Below are positions 13,001 through 22,955 of a DNA stretch of 64,000 nt, one piece after another. Position 1 is the first letter of the stretch, and each line of letters starts with the position of its first letter. This DNA comes from Agelas oroides (taxonomy: Eukaryota; Porifera; Demospongiae; Agelasida; Agelasidae). A program made the translations under genes and the position numbers. Below the pieces are notes generated by a model that had not been told where the DNA came from, made no database searches, and was given only the letters and a program-made list of their open reading frames with translations. The stretch is taken from the NCBI GenBank assembly GCA_949130485.1, contig OX422187.1, positions 496,001 to 560,000 on the forward strand, written 5' to 3'.

Positions 13001-14080
13001 AGAAGGTATGTCACAATCCTGTCTAAATTATTATACCCATGCCCTCGCTGTAATAGCTTAATGCTAACTCACAAATAGAGTGAATGAGGAAGAGGATGGT
13101 GAAGAAGAGCTCAGTGAAAGTGAAGAAGATTGGGAAAGTGAAAAAGGAGGAGCTGGTGGGGAAAGGAACACTGCAAAGAACCGAAAGAATACAGACCTGC
13201 CCAGCACTTCGAGTGCACATAAAAGAAGGTATGTCACAATCCTGTCTAAATTATTATACCCATGCCCTCTCTGTAATAGCTTATAATGCTAACTCACAAA
13301 TAGAGTGCAAGACGTTATTTGTTTTACCAAGTAAGTCACAAGCACAAATATTACTTTTATGCAGGTATTTCCGGAAGCGGGTAGTGATCATGAAACACCA
13401 CCCATATCGTTCCCCTCTGCGAAAGTACTTGTCCCCTAAAAAGGGATCACCTGGCCGGAAATTGACTTTCACCTCCCCTCAGAAGGCAACCCCCTCCCCC
13501 ACAAGTTCACCAATATGCAAGTCCATCTCCCAACAAGTTACTCAACAAGCAGGAAGATCCCCTCAAAAGGGAACCCTTTCTCCGAACAAGTTTACCAACA
13601 TGCAGGAAACTCTGGAAGAGCTAAACAGTTGTCATGAAGGAAGGTATAAAGTTGAAGTTACAAAACTAAAAACAATCACTCTAAAAGTTTGTTCTAATTT
13701 TCTTTACCAGAAACATAAAGAAAAAGGAAATGTTCTGCTGATGAAACACCCTGCTCACCCCTGAAGGTGGTTAAATGCACTATGAACAAATCCTTCAAGA
13801 AGCATCAAAAAATGAAGAAAAAGACAGGTGAGTTTTATGTATGCACCAGCATTGGTCTAGTCATTGGTATCCAATTAATTGGTCCATACATCCTGTTGTG
13901 TTACTAATGTTTCAAATTACAGGTTGTTTCTGTGGAGTGTGCAACAGGAGGTACAATGGAAAGGGCTCATGGATTGGGTGTGATGGGGAGTGCCAGAACT
14001 GGTATCATTTCAACTGTGTTGGACTCTCAGTTACAGATGAGCCACCAAAAGGAGATTGGTTTTGTCCCAAGTGTAGCTAG
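7086..14080 (+). CDS. DUF927-like P-loop ATPase with C-terminal PHD finger (about 14 exons)
   Basis: Exons by splice consensus and phase: 7086-7098, 7336-7511, 9941-10093, 10326-10606, 10981-11347, 11472-11724, 11900-12061, 12231-12546, 12801-13005, 13079-13228, 13304-13330, 13363-13643, 13721-13827, 13923-14080. Exon 5 holds a Walker A motif, GHVNRGKS, and a Walker B-like CFDDPDD, followed by a sensor-like VATAN; this matches the DUF927/D5-like helicase ATPase fold. Later exons give an acidic, Lys/Ser/Pro-rich linker, and the last exon is a PHD zinc finger (CFCGVC, WIGCDGEC, WYHFNCVGL, WFCPKC) of the kind that reads histone H3 tails. Exon 2 changes frame near 7450: it enters as FVPLTNFTFKF and leaves in the +1 frame as TGFVVDVALG, the frame that joins exon 3 in phase. 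So there is a 1-nt indel, an error or a missed junction. Exon 13 needs an AAG acceptor to avoid a TAA. Biological role unknown. Confidence 0.6.
7523..8208. other. Intron sequence, nothing recognised
   Basis: This is the first part of the 2.4-kb intron of the ATPase-PHD gene. No exon or clear repeat was identified before the element at 8218. Confidence 0.35.
8218..8845. mobile_element. Inverted-repeat DNA element with 9-bp target duplication (Mutator-like MITE)
   Basis: The ends read GGCCGTCTACAATCACTGG and, on the other strand, GGCCCTCTACAATTACTGG, and pairing extends roughly 80-110 bp inward through tandem ACTGGACTGG blocks. The exact 9-bp sequence ACACATTAT flanks both ends (8209-8217 and 8846-8854). 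A 9-bp duplication with long inverted ends is typical of Mutator-like elements. The 628-bp element carries no transposase frame and so would be non-autonomous. It sits in an intron of the ATPase-PHD gene. Confidence 0.85.
9295..9545. repeat. Degenerate tandem repeat, about 55-60 bp
   Basis: Four or more imperfect units share AAGTCACACCAGC and ATATGGTGGG. They lie in the same intron as the element at 8218-8845. Unit borders are blurred. Confidence 0.6.
10686..10861. mobile_element. Foldback element in intron
   Basis: Arms starting at CGGGTAGAAA (10686) and ending at TTTCTACCCG (about 10861) pair through AACGCAAT, GAAGAGCAG and CCTTAG segments, with a short loop near 10780. It fits a small non-autonomous inverted-repeat element. 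It lies in the intron between exons 4 and 5 of the ATPase-PHD gene. Confidence 0.65.
12801..13310 (+). repeat. Tandem duplication of exon plus intron
   Basis: Exons 12801-13005 and 13079-13228, each with its following 73-75-bp intron, are close copies: shared GTGAATGA-GAAGAG start, GAAAAAGGAGGAGCTGGTGG core, CACTTC-AGTGCACA end, then introns differing at a few positions. A third partial copy of the acceptor and first codons begins the 27-nt exon at 13304. Both exons are in the same phase, so duplication lengthened the acidic linker without breaking the frame. Confidence 0.85.
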
Positions 14081-14490
14081 TACAACTATTGACTAACACT
14101 CAGTTGTTGCTATGGTGATTGTGTTCAAGCTGCATTATCAACTTAAGTTGAACTAAACACATTTATTTACTCATTATTGCTAATGATTGATTGGAACCCC
14201 ACTATTGCTAGCCTCTGAAATGTGGACACTCCGCTGTTCCATAAAGTGGTCAGGTTTTTTGGTTCCAACGGCACATGGACTGTAGAAAATTCACTCGATA
14301 TAACACGGCCACTTGCATGCCTCTCAAGCAAACCAGATTGTCAGCCACCGGTACTCGATTCTAGTCTGAACCCCAGCCCCTTCTGGTTGCATGAGGAAGG
14401 GTTAGTCGCGTGGCCAGAAGGGTCTGGGATCCAGACTAGCTCGATTCTATGACTAATTAGCACGGGTATACGTGTATTACTGGCCTCTGG
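14081..14490. other. Intergenic, nothing recognised
   Basis: 3' flank of the ATPase-PHD gene. No coding exon was seen before the minisatellite. Confidence 0.4.
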
Positions 14491-14493
14491 TTA

Positions 14494-15345
14494 GCTGAGT
14501 TGCGTGTAGTTACTCTGTCAGGAATTTTGGCCTCTGTCAGGAAAAATAAACAGGCATGCCCCATGCACTCCACCTGAGTTGTGTGTAGTTACTCTGTCAG
14601 GAATTTTGGCTTCTGTCAGGAAAAGAAACAGGCATACCCCATGCACTTCACCTGAGTTGCGAGTAGTTACTCTGCCAGGAATTTTGGCCTCTGTCAGGAA
14701 AAATAAACAGGCATGGCCCATGCACTCCACCTGAGTTGTGTGTAGTTACTCTGTCAGGAATTTTGGCCTCTGTCAGGAAAAATAAACAGGCATGGCCCAT
14801 GCACTCCACCTGAGTTGTGTGTAGTTACTCTGTCAGGAATTTTGGCCTCTGTCAGGAAAAATAAACAGGCATGGCCCATGCACTCCACCTGAGTTGCATG
14901 TAGTTACTCTGTCAGGAATTTTGGCTTCTGTCAGGAAAAGAAACAGGCATACCCCATGCACTTCACCTGAGTTGCGAGTAGTTACTCTGTCAGGAATTTT
15001 GGCCTCTGTCAGGAAAAATGAACAGGCATGGCCCATGCACTCCACCTGAGTTGTGTGTAGTTACTCTGTCAGGAATTTTGGCCTCTGTCAGGAAAAATAA
15101 ACAGGCATGGCCCATGCACTCCACCTGAGTTGCATGTAGTTACTCTGTCAGGAATTTTGGCTTCTGTCAGGAAAAGAAACAGGCATACCCCATGCACTTC
15201 ACCTGAGTTGTGAGTAGTTACTCTGTCAGGAATTTTGGCCTCTGTCAGGAAAAAGAAACCGGCATACCCCATGCACTTCACTGAGTTGCGTGTAGCTACT
15301 CTGTCAGGAAAGTGAAAGTGGCATATACCGTGCACTCTACCTATA
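14494..15345. repeat. Minisatellite, about 79-bp unit, 11 units
   Basis: The phrase GTTACTCTGTCAGGAATTTT recurs about every 78-79 bp, eleven times. Two unit types, one with GGCCCATGCACTCC and one with ACCCCATGCACTTC, are interspersed, which suggests expansion of multi-unit blocks. Short minus-strand frames within it are repeat artefacts. Confidence 0.9.
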
Positions 15346-15710
15346 GCTAGAAACTAGTATGCCTGTCTACTTCACCTGAACAGCATTATCTCTAATCTAG
15401 CTTGCAGGATCCAAAAAATTATGGCCAAACTCTGTTCAGCTTCAAAATATGATCTATAGACTGGCGTTTTGCATGTAACCTTCAGCAACAAGCCCAAATG
15501 AAACTCTGAGCATTGAAGTGCAGTTAGGCATTCTAAGTTAGACTGCACTTCAATGGTGTAGAATAGAATCTAAGTACTGAATTTTTACTGTGGCACAAAT
15601 TCTATGACATAATTCTCTACATGAAGCCCCCCCAGCATCCCGTGTGATCGCAAATGTCACATACTATCGCATTTGCACCCCCCTTACCCCCCCTAAATCC
15701 GCCACTGATA

Positions 15711-15886
15711 CTACAAGTGCACACTCTTGGTATCATTCCTCATGGGCTTAGCCTGTTCATTGATGGGGTATAATAATCAAGAGTTAAATAGATGATATAT
15801 ATATTTAACTCTTGATTATTATACCAATCAATCAACAGGCCAAGCCCATGAGGAATAATAACAATGATACCAGTGTGCACTTGTAG
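15711..15886. mobile_element. Foldback element
   Basis: The ends CTACAAGTGCACAC and GTGTGCACTTGTAG are complementary, and pairing continues through CTCATGGGCTT and TAATAATCAAGAGTTAAAT to a TATATA loop near 15798. This makes a 176-bp hairpin-forming element with no coding capacity. Confidence 0.85.
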
Positions 15887-16051
15887 CTAGTAGCTATAAA
15901 CTGTAGAGTATTCTGCAATCACAAGGTTCAATCTAGTTAAGATGTGCATTATGATTTTGAGAAGATAGAAAACTGATCGATAACAGGAGATTTGGTGTTG
16001 GTGTGTGAGTGTAGCGACATGAGCCACAGGGAAACAGTTAATGGGGGCTAG

Positions 16052-16783
16052 TCAAACATTCGGCTTTTCATCCAGCACGTCAGGAATTGTATTCTGCCTA
16101 GCATGTCCACAGATTTTACAGTAGGTGCATGGGAAGCTGCAGTCATACCCTGGGGAGGCTGGTTTCATGTAGCAGCGGAGAGCCCCGCCATGGTATGGCA
16201 GTCGAGCTCGCTGCCAGATCTCGTGGGAGGGTGCCATAGATATCACCTCCTCACATGTCCTCCTGCTGACAAGTGCCCTGAACCCCATCTGGTGCCAGAG
16301 GTCATCTCTGTGAGCCACAAGGACTGGGAGACGTGTCACCCAACTCTCCCCCAGAGCCCAGAAAAAGAGCTCATGCATCTCCTGGTCCTCTTCTTCCATT
16401 ACATGAGCTAGAAATAGGGCCGCAAAGAAGTTCATTCTGTTGTACTGCTTCAAGGGCAGTAGTGCTCTTCTGAAGTAAACATACACCATGGCCAGGAGAT
16501 ACTTGTCTGCCAACTTCGCGCACGAGTCCATTGACAGAAAATCTTTAATATTTTCTTCTGCAATGAGTGCGAAGAATGCAGTGAGGGGGTTGTTCCTCAA
16601 TTGGCTTTGCTCGCATTCCTCCTCACTGTTGCTGTCCCGCTCTTCACTCTCCTCCCCCTCACTCAGTGGTCGCTTAATGCCAAAACTATGCTTATAAAAA
16701 TATAAGACAGCCATCACTTGGCGTTCCCCGCTATTTTTGCGGACTTCGCAACAATCGGAGTATGCTATGCAGTGGCTAACCAA
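16052..16783 (-). CDS. Speedy/RINGO cell-cycle regulator (CDK activator)
   Basis: One uninterrupted 243-residue frame. Residues ~60-215 match the Speedy/RINGO core that binds and activates CDK1/CDK2 without T-loop phosphorylation: NPLTAFFALI, DKYLLAMVYVYFRRA, YNRMNFFAALFLAHVMEE, a WALG segment, RDDLWHQMGFRALVSRR, CEEV, and HEIWQRARLPYHGGA. A Cys pair (CTYCKICG) near the C-terminus matches the position of the vertebrate CSLCG motif. The acidic, Ser-rich stretch at ~40-58 precedes the core, as in other members. Start is taken as the first ATG; a second ATG at residue 24 is possible. The gene has no intron, unlike its neighbours, which suggests either a retrocopy or a naturally single-exon gene. 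No inactivating lesion was seen. Cellular role (meiotic or mitotic) cannot be told from sequence. Confidence 0.9.
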   Translation of the reverse strand: MVSHCIAYSDCCEVRKNSGERQVMAVLYFYKHSFGIKRPLSEGEESEERDSNSEEECEQSQLRNNPLTAFFALIAEENIKDFLSMDSCAKLADKYLLAMVYVYFRRALLPLKQYNRMNFFAALFLAHVMEEEDQEMHELFFWALGESWVTRLPVLVAHRDDLWHQMGFRALVSRRTCEEVISMAPSHEIWQRARLPYHGGALRCYMKPASPGYDCSFPCTYCKICGHARQNTIPDVLDEKPNV

Positions 16784-16884
16784 CGTAGATACTTCCGGGA
16801 ATTTATTTGCAAGTCCTCTTGTAACATTGAGATGAAGCGCGGATAAATCGAGCAGTTTTTTGTAACGGGTGAGCGGTGGGTGTA

Positions 16885-17222
16885 CCTTCTGGCCATTCTG
16901 ATTTCAGGCTTGAATTCCGCTCTGAAAGCTAAAATCATCCCTTTGTCCTTCTGATTTCAGCCTGGAATGCCGTTCTGTAAACTGAAATCATCCTTGGTCA
17001 TTCCGATTTCAGACTTATGTGCTATGGTTGTTCTGAATGTTCAAACTGGCCAGGCTGGTATGATTGTACTTTCTGGCCATTCTGATTGCAGACCTGAATG
17101 CTGTTCTGAAAGCAAAAATTATCCCTGGTTGTTCTCATTTCAGACTTGAATGCCATTCTGAAAGCTGAAATCACCCCTTGGTCATTCTGATTTCAGATTT
17201 GAATGTTAATTTGAAAGCTGAG
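16885..17222. repeat. Degenerate tandem repeat, about 60-65 bp
   Basis: Five or so imperfect units share ATTCTGATTTCAG, TTGAATGCC and TTCTGAAAGCTGAAATCA. It lies directly 5' of the Speedy gene, which reads the other way. Confidence 0.7.
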
Positions 17223-17608
17223 TAAAAGCACCAGTCTATACTAGTGATCATGAGCCATGTACAGATTTTTTATAGTAAGTTCTAGTTTGCATGTGATGAC
17301 CTAAATGTTTACTACAACTCCCAAAGTAGTCTCATTGCCATACTCTCACAAATGTCTCATGTTCTGAGGGACATGTCTTGTCAAATGTAACAGTTGCTTA
17401 CTACACAAAGAATGTCATAATTGCATTTAAAATCTTGATCTCAAAATGCCAACAGTTTAGTGCTGAAGAACATTTACATCTTCTTTAATTTTACCTTGCT
17501 CCTCCCTATCACAAAAGCCTCTCTGCCCCCAGTTTCCAAGACAATGTTCTCGTTTGGGGTACAGTGTGTGTCAAATTGCTCCACAGACGTTTAAACTAGC
17601 ATAAGCCC
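17223..17608. other. Intergenic, nothing recognised
   Basis: No exon, RNA gene or repeat could be supported here. Confidence 0.35.
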
Positions 17609-17781
17609 AGCCTCATTCCCAGCCTCCCCCGTTTTTACCTTCCGTTTACATTCACAATAGTACACGGTAGCAGAAGACCAGCGTTCACAATAATACACGG
17701 GAGCGGAAGACCAGCTGGTCTTCCGCTCCCGTGTATTATTGTGAATGCAAATGGAAGGTAAAAATGGTGGGAACGAGGCTA
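17609..17781. mobile_element. Foldback element of the CCTCGTTCCC family
   Basis: Both outer ends read AGCCTC(A/G)TTCCCA in inverted orientation. Inner arms with ACATTCACAATA and GGAAGACCAG pair, and the left inner segment is present twice. The terminal word CCTCGTTCCCAGG recurs at many other element ends in this window (40934, 42116, 42917, 55147, 61505, 62570). Confidence 0.75.
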
Positions 17782-18036
17782 CATAAGCCTGATGTTAAGA
17801 CACTTATCCTGGTTTCTATCCAACTTTAATATGCTGCTTGCAGTTTCTGCTCTGGAAACAGCAAGCAACCAACGATGGGTACATGACTACGTGGCCTAAC
17901 TCATTTCCGGGCTTCACTAATAAGCTTGCAATAAAGCAAGTGAGGATACACTGAGAGTCTGGGAAGGAGGCTACACTTTGTCATAGCAACCCACAAAAAC
18001 ATGAGGAATCCTGTCTAACTGGGACCTTAGTCTTAC

Positions 18037-18267
18037 AAGGGGTAGTCACTTATATGTCCCATGTAGAAGCATTTGCGACCGGGATCAAAATTGAATCAAG
18101 TGATCAAAGCCCTTTTTGGGGGCTGATCAAGGTGACCTCTGAACTGCTCAAATCAATGGATCAAGAACACAGAAGGGAACAATCAAGCAATTAAGCACAC
18201 TTTTTGCCAATCAAAAACCTTGATCCCAGTCGCAAACGCTTCAACACACGGCATGTGACTACCCCTT
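18037..18267. mobile_element. Inverted-repeat element, AAGGGGTAGTCAC ends
   Basis: Ends AAGGGGTAGTCAC and GTGACTACCCCTT are exact inverted copies, and a second paired block, GCATTTGCGACCGGGATC against its complement, follows inside. The 231-bp body has no reading frame. Confidence 0.8.
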
Positions 18268-18532
18268 GGTCTTAGTAGGAAAGTCTTAGTTTTAGTAGGT
18301 AACAGGTTAGCTCACAAGATAGGGACGAACATGATCACAGTATTCAGTATTAAAAGACTGACTGAACCTGTTGGGGGTTTTTACACGAGTCCAGTATTAG
18401 CTACATCATTTTCTTGCTATAAAATTAAGTTGCACAATCTCTTTGAATACAATACAGACTACCTGATGTCTTGTCCAACTGGTGTTTTGTTGCTGCATGC
18501 TCTCCAGCAACTCAAACTCGACTCGAGGAGCT

Positions 18533-20166
18533 GCTTGTGTAATTGTTAGACCAGGTCGTACTTTTCTGCGGCGTATATTTGACCTTATGGCAAGAGTGGC
18601 CCATCCTGATTATTTTATGAGGTTGTCAGCTGGCTTTAGATCAGATTTGATGTGGTGGAAGCTATTTTTGAATGAGTGGAATGGAATTTCACTTATGAGA
18701 GCTGTTGGCAAGCCATTAGTGGATGTAGAAGTTTTCTCAGATGCATCTGGTAGTTGGGGTTGTGGAGCGTATTCAGGATCACAGTGGTTTCAATTGGCAT
18801 GGTCTAGTGATGCAGCTAAGAAACAAATTGCTGTAAAATAACTGATTCCAGTAGTTTTAGCGGCGGCAGTGTGGGGAAAGCATTAGAAGGGCCTGGATGT
18901 GTTATGTCATTCGGACAATCAGGCAGTGGTGGCAGTGATACGTTCTAGAACCAGCAAAGTCCATGATATTATGCACTTGCTTCGCTGTCTATCATTCATG
19001 GAAGCTCAGTGTGAATTTTTCTTGTCAGCCAAGTACATTCCAGGCAGTTGCAATGAGTTGGCTGATGATTTATCTCGCAATCGCTTGTCCTCTTTCCTGC
19101 AGAAGGCTTCAAACATGTCATTGAAACCTACCACAATCCCACAGCCATTAAGGGATCTGTTGCTCATAGAGAAACCGGACTGGCTATCCCCGAGTTGGAC
19201 GCAGCTGTTCAACAGTATTTTGAGGGTGGATTAGCAACTTCCACTCACAAGACATACCACAGTGGTTTCAACAAGTTCATGTCTTTTTGTGCTAAGTTTG
19301 GTGTCACAAATCCATTCCTTGTTTCTCAAGCACTCTTATGTTATTATGTCGCTCATTTAGCAAATAGTGGTTTAGCTTATCAGACAATCAAGACATACCT
19401 GGCGGCAGTTCGTCATGAACAAATTGCCAAGGGTCTTCCAGAACCAAAGCAGCTGACTTCAATGCCCAAGCTCAAGGTGGTGGAAAATGGTGTGCGTAAG
19501 AAACGTGCTTTGGACCAACCATCTCGCCCTCGTCTTCCAATCACACCAGCAATTTTACGACAAATACGAGCTTTGTGGTCTCCTAAGTCAGAGGACTTCA
19601 CATTCATAATGCTTTGGGCAGTGGCTTGCACAGGTTTTTTCTGATTTTTCCGCCTAGGTGAACTTTTGGTGCCTACTGGACAAAATTTTGATGCTCAGCT
19701 CCATTTGTCGGTTTTAGATCTGGCAGTTGATAATCCTATCAAGCCGACTGTTTTGCAAATCTATTTGAAGCGATCTAAGACAGATCAATTTCACAAGGGC
19801 ACAAGTGTTTGCATTGGTCGTACAGGGGACAACTTATGTCCGGTGGCTGCTTTGATGGCCTACTTAGCAGTCAGGGGCATGAAACAGAGTCCTTTGTTCC
19901 AGATGAAGGATGGTCGTCCTTTGACAAGGGAATGTGTGGTTCACAATGTTCGTCAAGCACTTCGAACTTTGGGATTGGAGAGCAGTCACTATGCAGGTCA
20001 TAGTTTTAGAATTGGGGCAGCAACCACAGCAGCGGAGCAGGGTATCCCTGATTCTACAATTAAAGTATTGGGCAGATGGAAGAGTGAGGCATTCCAGACT
20101 TACATTCGTTTGCCTAGTCAATGGTTAGCTTCTGTATCCAAACATCTGTCTGCAGCTACAAGTTAG
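18533..20166 (+). pseudogene. DIRS-like tyrosine-recombinase retrotransposon, 5'-truncated and decayed
   Basis: From about 18533 the first frame matches the end of a DIRS-type reverse transcriptase and its RNase H: VRPGRTFLRR, DASGSWGCGAY, CHSDNQAVVAV, and LADDLSRN. The second frame, overlapping it by about 40 bp (19195-19234) in another register as DIRS elements do, encodes a tyrosine recombinase with RLGELL, KRSKTDQ, HSFRIGAAT and LGRWKS...YIR, covering the Arg, Lys, His-x-x-Arg and Tyr catalytic positions. Three in-frame stops break it: TAA 18839, TAG 18884 and TGA 19642. The main RT domain and gag are absent upstream. Such elements copy through RNA and insert by recombinase rather than integrase. 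This copy is dead, but the catalytic residues are still readable. The 3' end beyond 20166 was not resolved. Confidence 0.88.
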
Positions 20167-20890
20167 TTTACTATTGGTTGTATTTATGTCATAATTATAT
20201 TTGTTTGTTTTCAGTTGTTAAGCTTATATGTTACATGTGTTAATATGTATTTGATGCTTCTGGAATATGGTCACGCTCACCTTGTATGCTGTTGTTGTTG
20301 GGAAGGAGGGGAGTTACGTCTAATATGATTGTCCTTGGGGGGGGGGGGGGGGGAGGGAAGACTCCATCTTCCAGTGGACAATGGTGGAAGGGCCTCCTTC
20401 CATCCATTTAGCCATGGTTCAAAAGTCATGAAGTTGCAGTTGCAAATCTGCTGTCATAAAGGTATGTGGGGGTGCAATTATCACGTGATTAGAATTTACA
20501 GTCACGTGAATATTCGCTCCCCCGCTGCTACGCGGCATCGACCTGACTCACCCTCCAATGTTCTATCTTAGTTTGAGTGCAGTAGTTGTTGTGATTGTTG
20601 GAATGATCCAGTTAATCCCAGTATAAAGTGCCTATGTCTATTACACCTATTATTTTTGTAATAGGCATCTGGGACAACCAATGAGATTGCTCATATGGCT
20701 GTCTACTGAGAAAAAGTTGTAATAGTGATTTAATTGGTCAATGTGCACAGCAGTACACTGATATTGTTTACTTGTAAATTATAGCATAGTTTATAGCTAC
20801 ACTGATATTGTTTCCTGTAAACATTATGGCATAGTTTATAGTATACAAATATAGCTTATACTATACAAGAATATAGTTTACTATTAGCAT
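20167..20890. other. Non-coding stretch with a poly-G run
   Basis: A run of about 17 G lies at 20337-20353. Inverted E-box-like CACGTGA words occur near 20480 and 20503. No exon was recognised. Confidence 0.4.
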
Positions 20891-21027
20891 GTGATAGCAC
20901 AGTTTACTGTGGAATTTGGGATTAATAGCACTTGTAATGCCCTAAATAGCATTCGGCTTCGCCTCATGCTATTTAGGGCATTACTCATGCTATTAATCCC
21001 AAATACCACAGTAAACTGTGCTATTAC
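20891..21027. mobile_element. Near-perfect foldback element
   Basis: Arms beginning GTGATAGCACAGTTTACTGT (20891) and ending with its complement (21027) pair over about 60 bp, including TGCCCTAAATAGCAT, around a short CGGCTTCGCC loop. Confidence 0.85.
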
Positions 21028-21350
21028 CTATACAAATGCATACATTGTAGTAGTACAGAAAGGTTTGAAATGCTTTGTTTCTTTAGGCTGGCTTGAGAGA
21101 AAGTAGCACAAACTTGACAACACCTTCAATTATTACCTCTTAACATTATTATTTATGGTATGCATGGAAATGTCCTCAGACACGGTTTCAACCGCAGTAC
21201 AGTTCGGTTCTATACGGCACAGATTTATGAGATTTGTGTTATGTAAAGGTATAGGTGATCAAAACTGGATGGTGGGGATGGCCTGGGAATGAGGAGATAT
21301 GACAAGGTTCATTGGCCACGATTTGCCTAGTTAATTTCCTAGCATGTAAA

Positions 21351-21468
21351 CGTAACAGAATAGCAGAAAACACTAACTTAATTGGCTCAGGAATGTAATT
21401 TAATGCACACTTAATTACATTCCTGAGCCAGTTAAGCATACTAAACTGGTGTTTTCTGCTACCCTGTT
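21351..21468. mobile_element. Foldback element
   Basis: GTAGCAGAAAACAC and GGCTCAGGAATGTAATT occur in inverted orientation on either side of a short loop near 21405. A 173-codon minus-strand frame (21239-21760) crosses it and is not considered a gene. Confidence 0.75.
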
Positions 21469-21838
21469 GAGTTTTGCTCAGGATCAGGCTGGGATCAGCT
21501 TCTGTATGTTCTAACACAAATACCAGCAAGCTATCTTTGGCCAGCTCCAAGATTTGACTTTTTATGTATTGGAGCATGCAATGTCCGACCTCCTTTGACA
21601 TCATACTAGCAGGGCATAAAAGGTCCAGTAGTCCAGTCCGGTGAATAGAGACACCCCACAGCCTCACAGCCTTGTGGCCTTGTGTACTTATTTGCCCTCT
21701 AATCCGGTGGAGAACATCTGGTGGTTTGATTGAATTTCTCGTCACTAACACCTTTCTCATCTGGAATGTGGGGTGTTCTTTGTGTATATATAGCTCTCTG
21801 TCTTTGTTCTCTTACTTGTGTGAACTGTCTAGCTATAT

Positions 21839-22055
21839 CGTTTGAATAATAATTTGTTGATGTGTTGCCGATCTGGCCAACAATTGGTGACCCCAATGCG
21901 AGCTTCTCATCCACACCGTATGGCTCTCAAGCCGGAGGCCGCAGGCAAAATCGAGGGCAGGCTGGCAGCCATCAATGTCAAAATCCTTCCCTTCTGGCCC
22001 TCTGACCCCCTCTGTCACACTTATCGCACCCACCAAACTGGAGGGGGAGTGATGT
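21839..22055 (+). mobile_element. LTR retrotransposon remnant: primer site, gag start, PPT-like tract
   Basis: A LTR end-like ...CCAACA is followed by ATTGGTGACCCCAATG, which resembles the primer-binding site next to a 5' LTR. The frame after it reads INVKILPFWPSDP, typical of the start of Gypsy-class Gag proteins. The frame then breaks and a polypurine tract, GGAGGGGGAG, precedes TGATGTAGTAACC, which looks like the start of a 3' LTR. The simplest reading is an element that lost almost all of its interior. The outer LTR limits were not found. Confidence 0.6.
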
Positions 22056-22171
22056 AGTAACCACCAACCACTACCTTGGCCACACATTATCTCTACTACT
22101 CAACAAAACTAACAACACATCTAGAACTTTCTCTCACTGTGTTCTTTGTCAGAGGAGGTTGGAAGCTAGTA

Positions 22172-22257
22172 AATATAACCCGTTACCCAGGCAACATCTA
22201 AGAATGTTGCCCATATCTCTCTTGTACAGTGATGTTGCCTAGGTAACAGGTTATATA
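22172..22257. repeat. Short foldback next to a CAGAGGAGGTTGG end
   Basis: ATATAACCCGTTACCCAGGCAA pairs with TTGCCTAGGTAACAGGTTATA. The preceding CAGAGGAGGTTGG at 22151 is the end of another element family seen at 28706, 30660 and 54040. Confidence 0.6.
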
Positions 22258-22425
22258 TCCCTCCCTGGGGTGTGGTCTTGCACATTGGTGTCGGGCGTAG
22301 ACATTCTTGTGTAGGCGTGCATGATTAAGTGTACATGCAAGTGCACATTTATGAATCCCCACAATGTTCAACATTCCCTAGTAAAGATGTGGTTTGCACT
22401 GTCAGCCATATTTGCTGTACCAACA

Positions 22426-22494
22426 CACACACGTGCACACACACACACGCACGCATGCACACTCACGCACACACACACACACACACACACACTC
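22426..22494. repeat. CA microsatellite
   Basis: Imperfect run of CA/CACGCA repeats. Confidence 0.9.
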
Positions 22495-22955
22495 CCATGC
22501 ATGAGTAAGGACTGGACAGTGGGTGAAATAATTACACATTGCACGTACTTATTACAGTAAACTGGTAGCTCTGGACTCCTCGTACCCAGGGAGTGGCCCC
22601 GCCACTATTCACGGCTAGTGTGGGTCAGAAAATTAAAGGGTCCAAAACCCACTACTAGGCAACTGCACAGCTTAATACGGTATCTGTCATGCATGGGTGC
22701 TCCGCGCTAGGATATGAATATGCAGCTCAACCACAGATGGTAGGCTCCAAAGGAGATTCTTTTAATTTTGGTACAATTTTGTTTCACAATATGTATACAT
22801 TTGTAACAGCTTTCAATGGATAGAACAGCAAAAGAACTACGAAATCATATCAAGAAGTGACTTGTCCCTGGTGATACTGAGGACAAAAGGTGGGGTTGAA
22901 AGTACATACACAAATAATGCAAAGTCGAATGAGAAAACAAATTTCTATCATAGGG

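Noticed and set aside
14518..15335. Minus-strand frames with a repeated VTTRNSGEVHG-like pattern
   Set aside because: They lie wholly within the 79-bp minisatellite and restart at each unit.
14494..15345. CRISPR-like array of regularly spaced repeats
   Set aside because: Units are contiguous without unique spacers, and the genome is eukaryotic.
21239..21760. 173-codon minus-strand frame
   Set aside because: It runs through a foldback element, has no recognisable motif and no coding-like composition beyond it.
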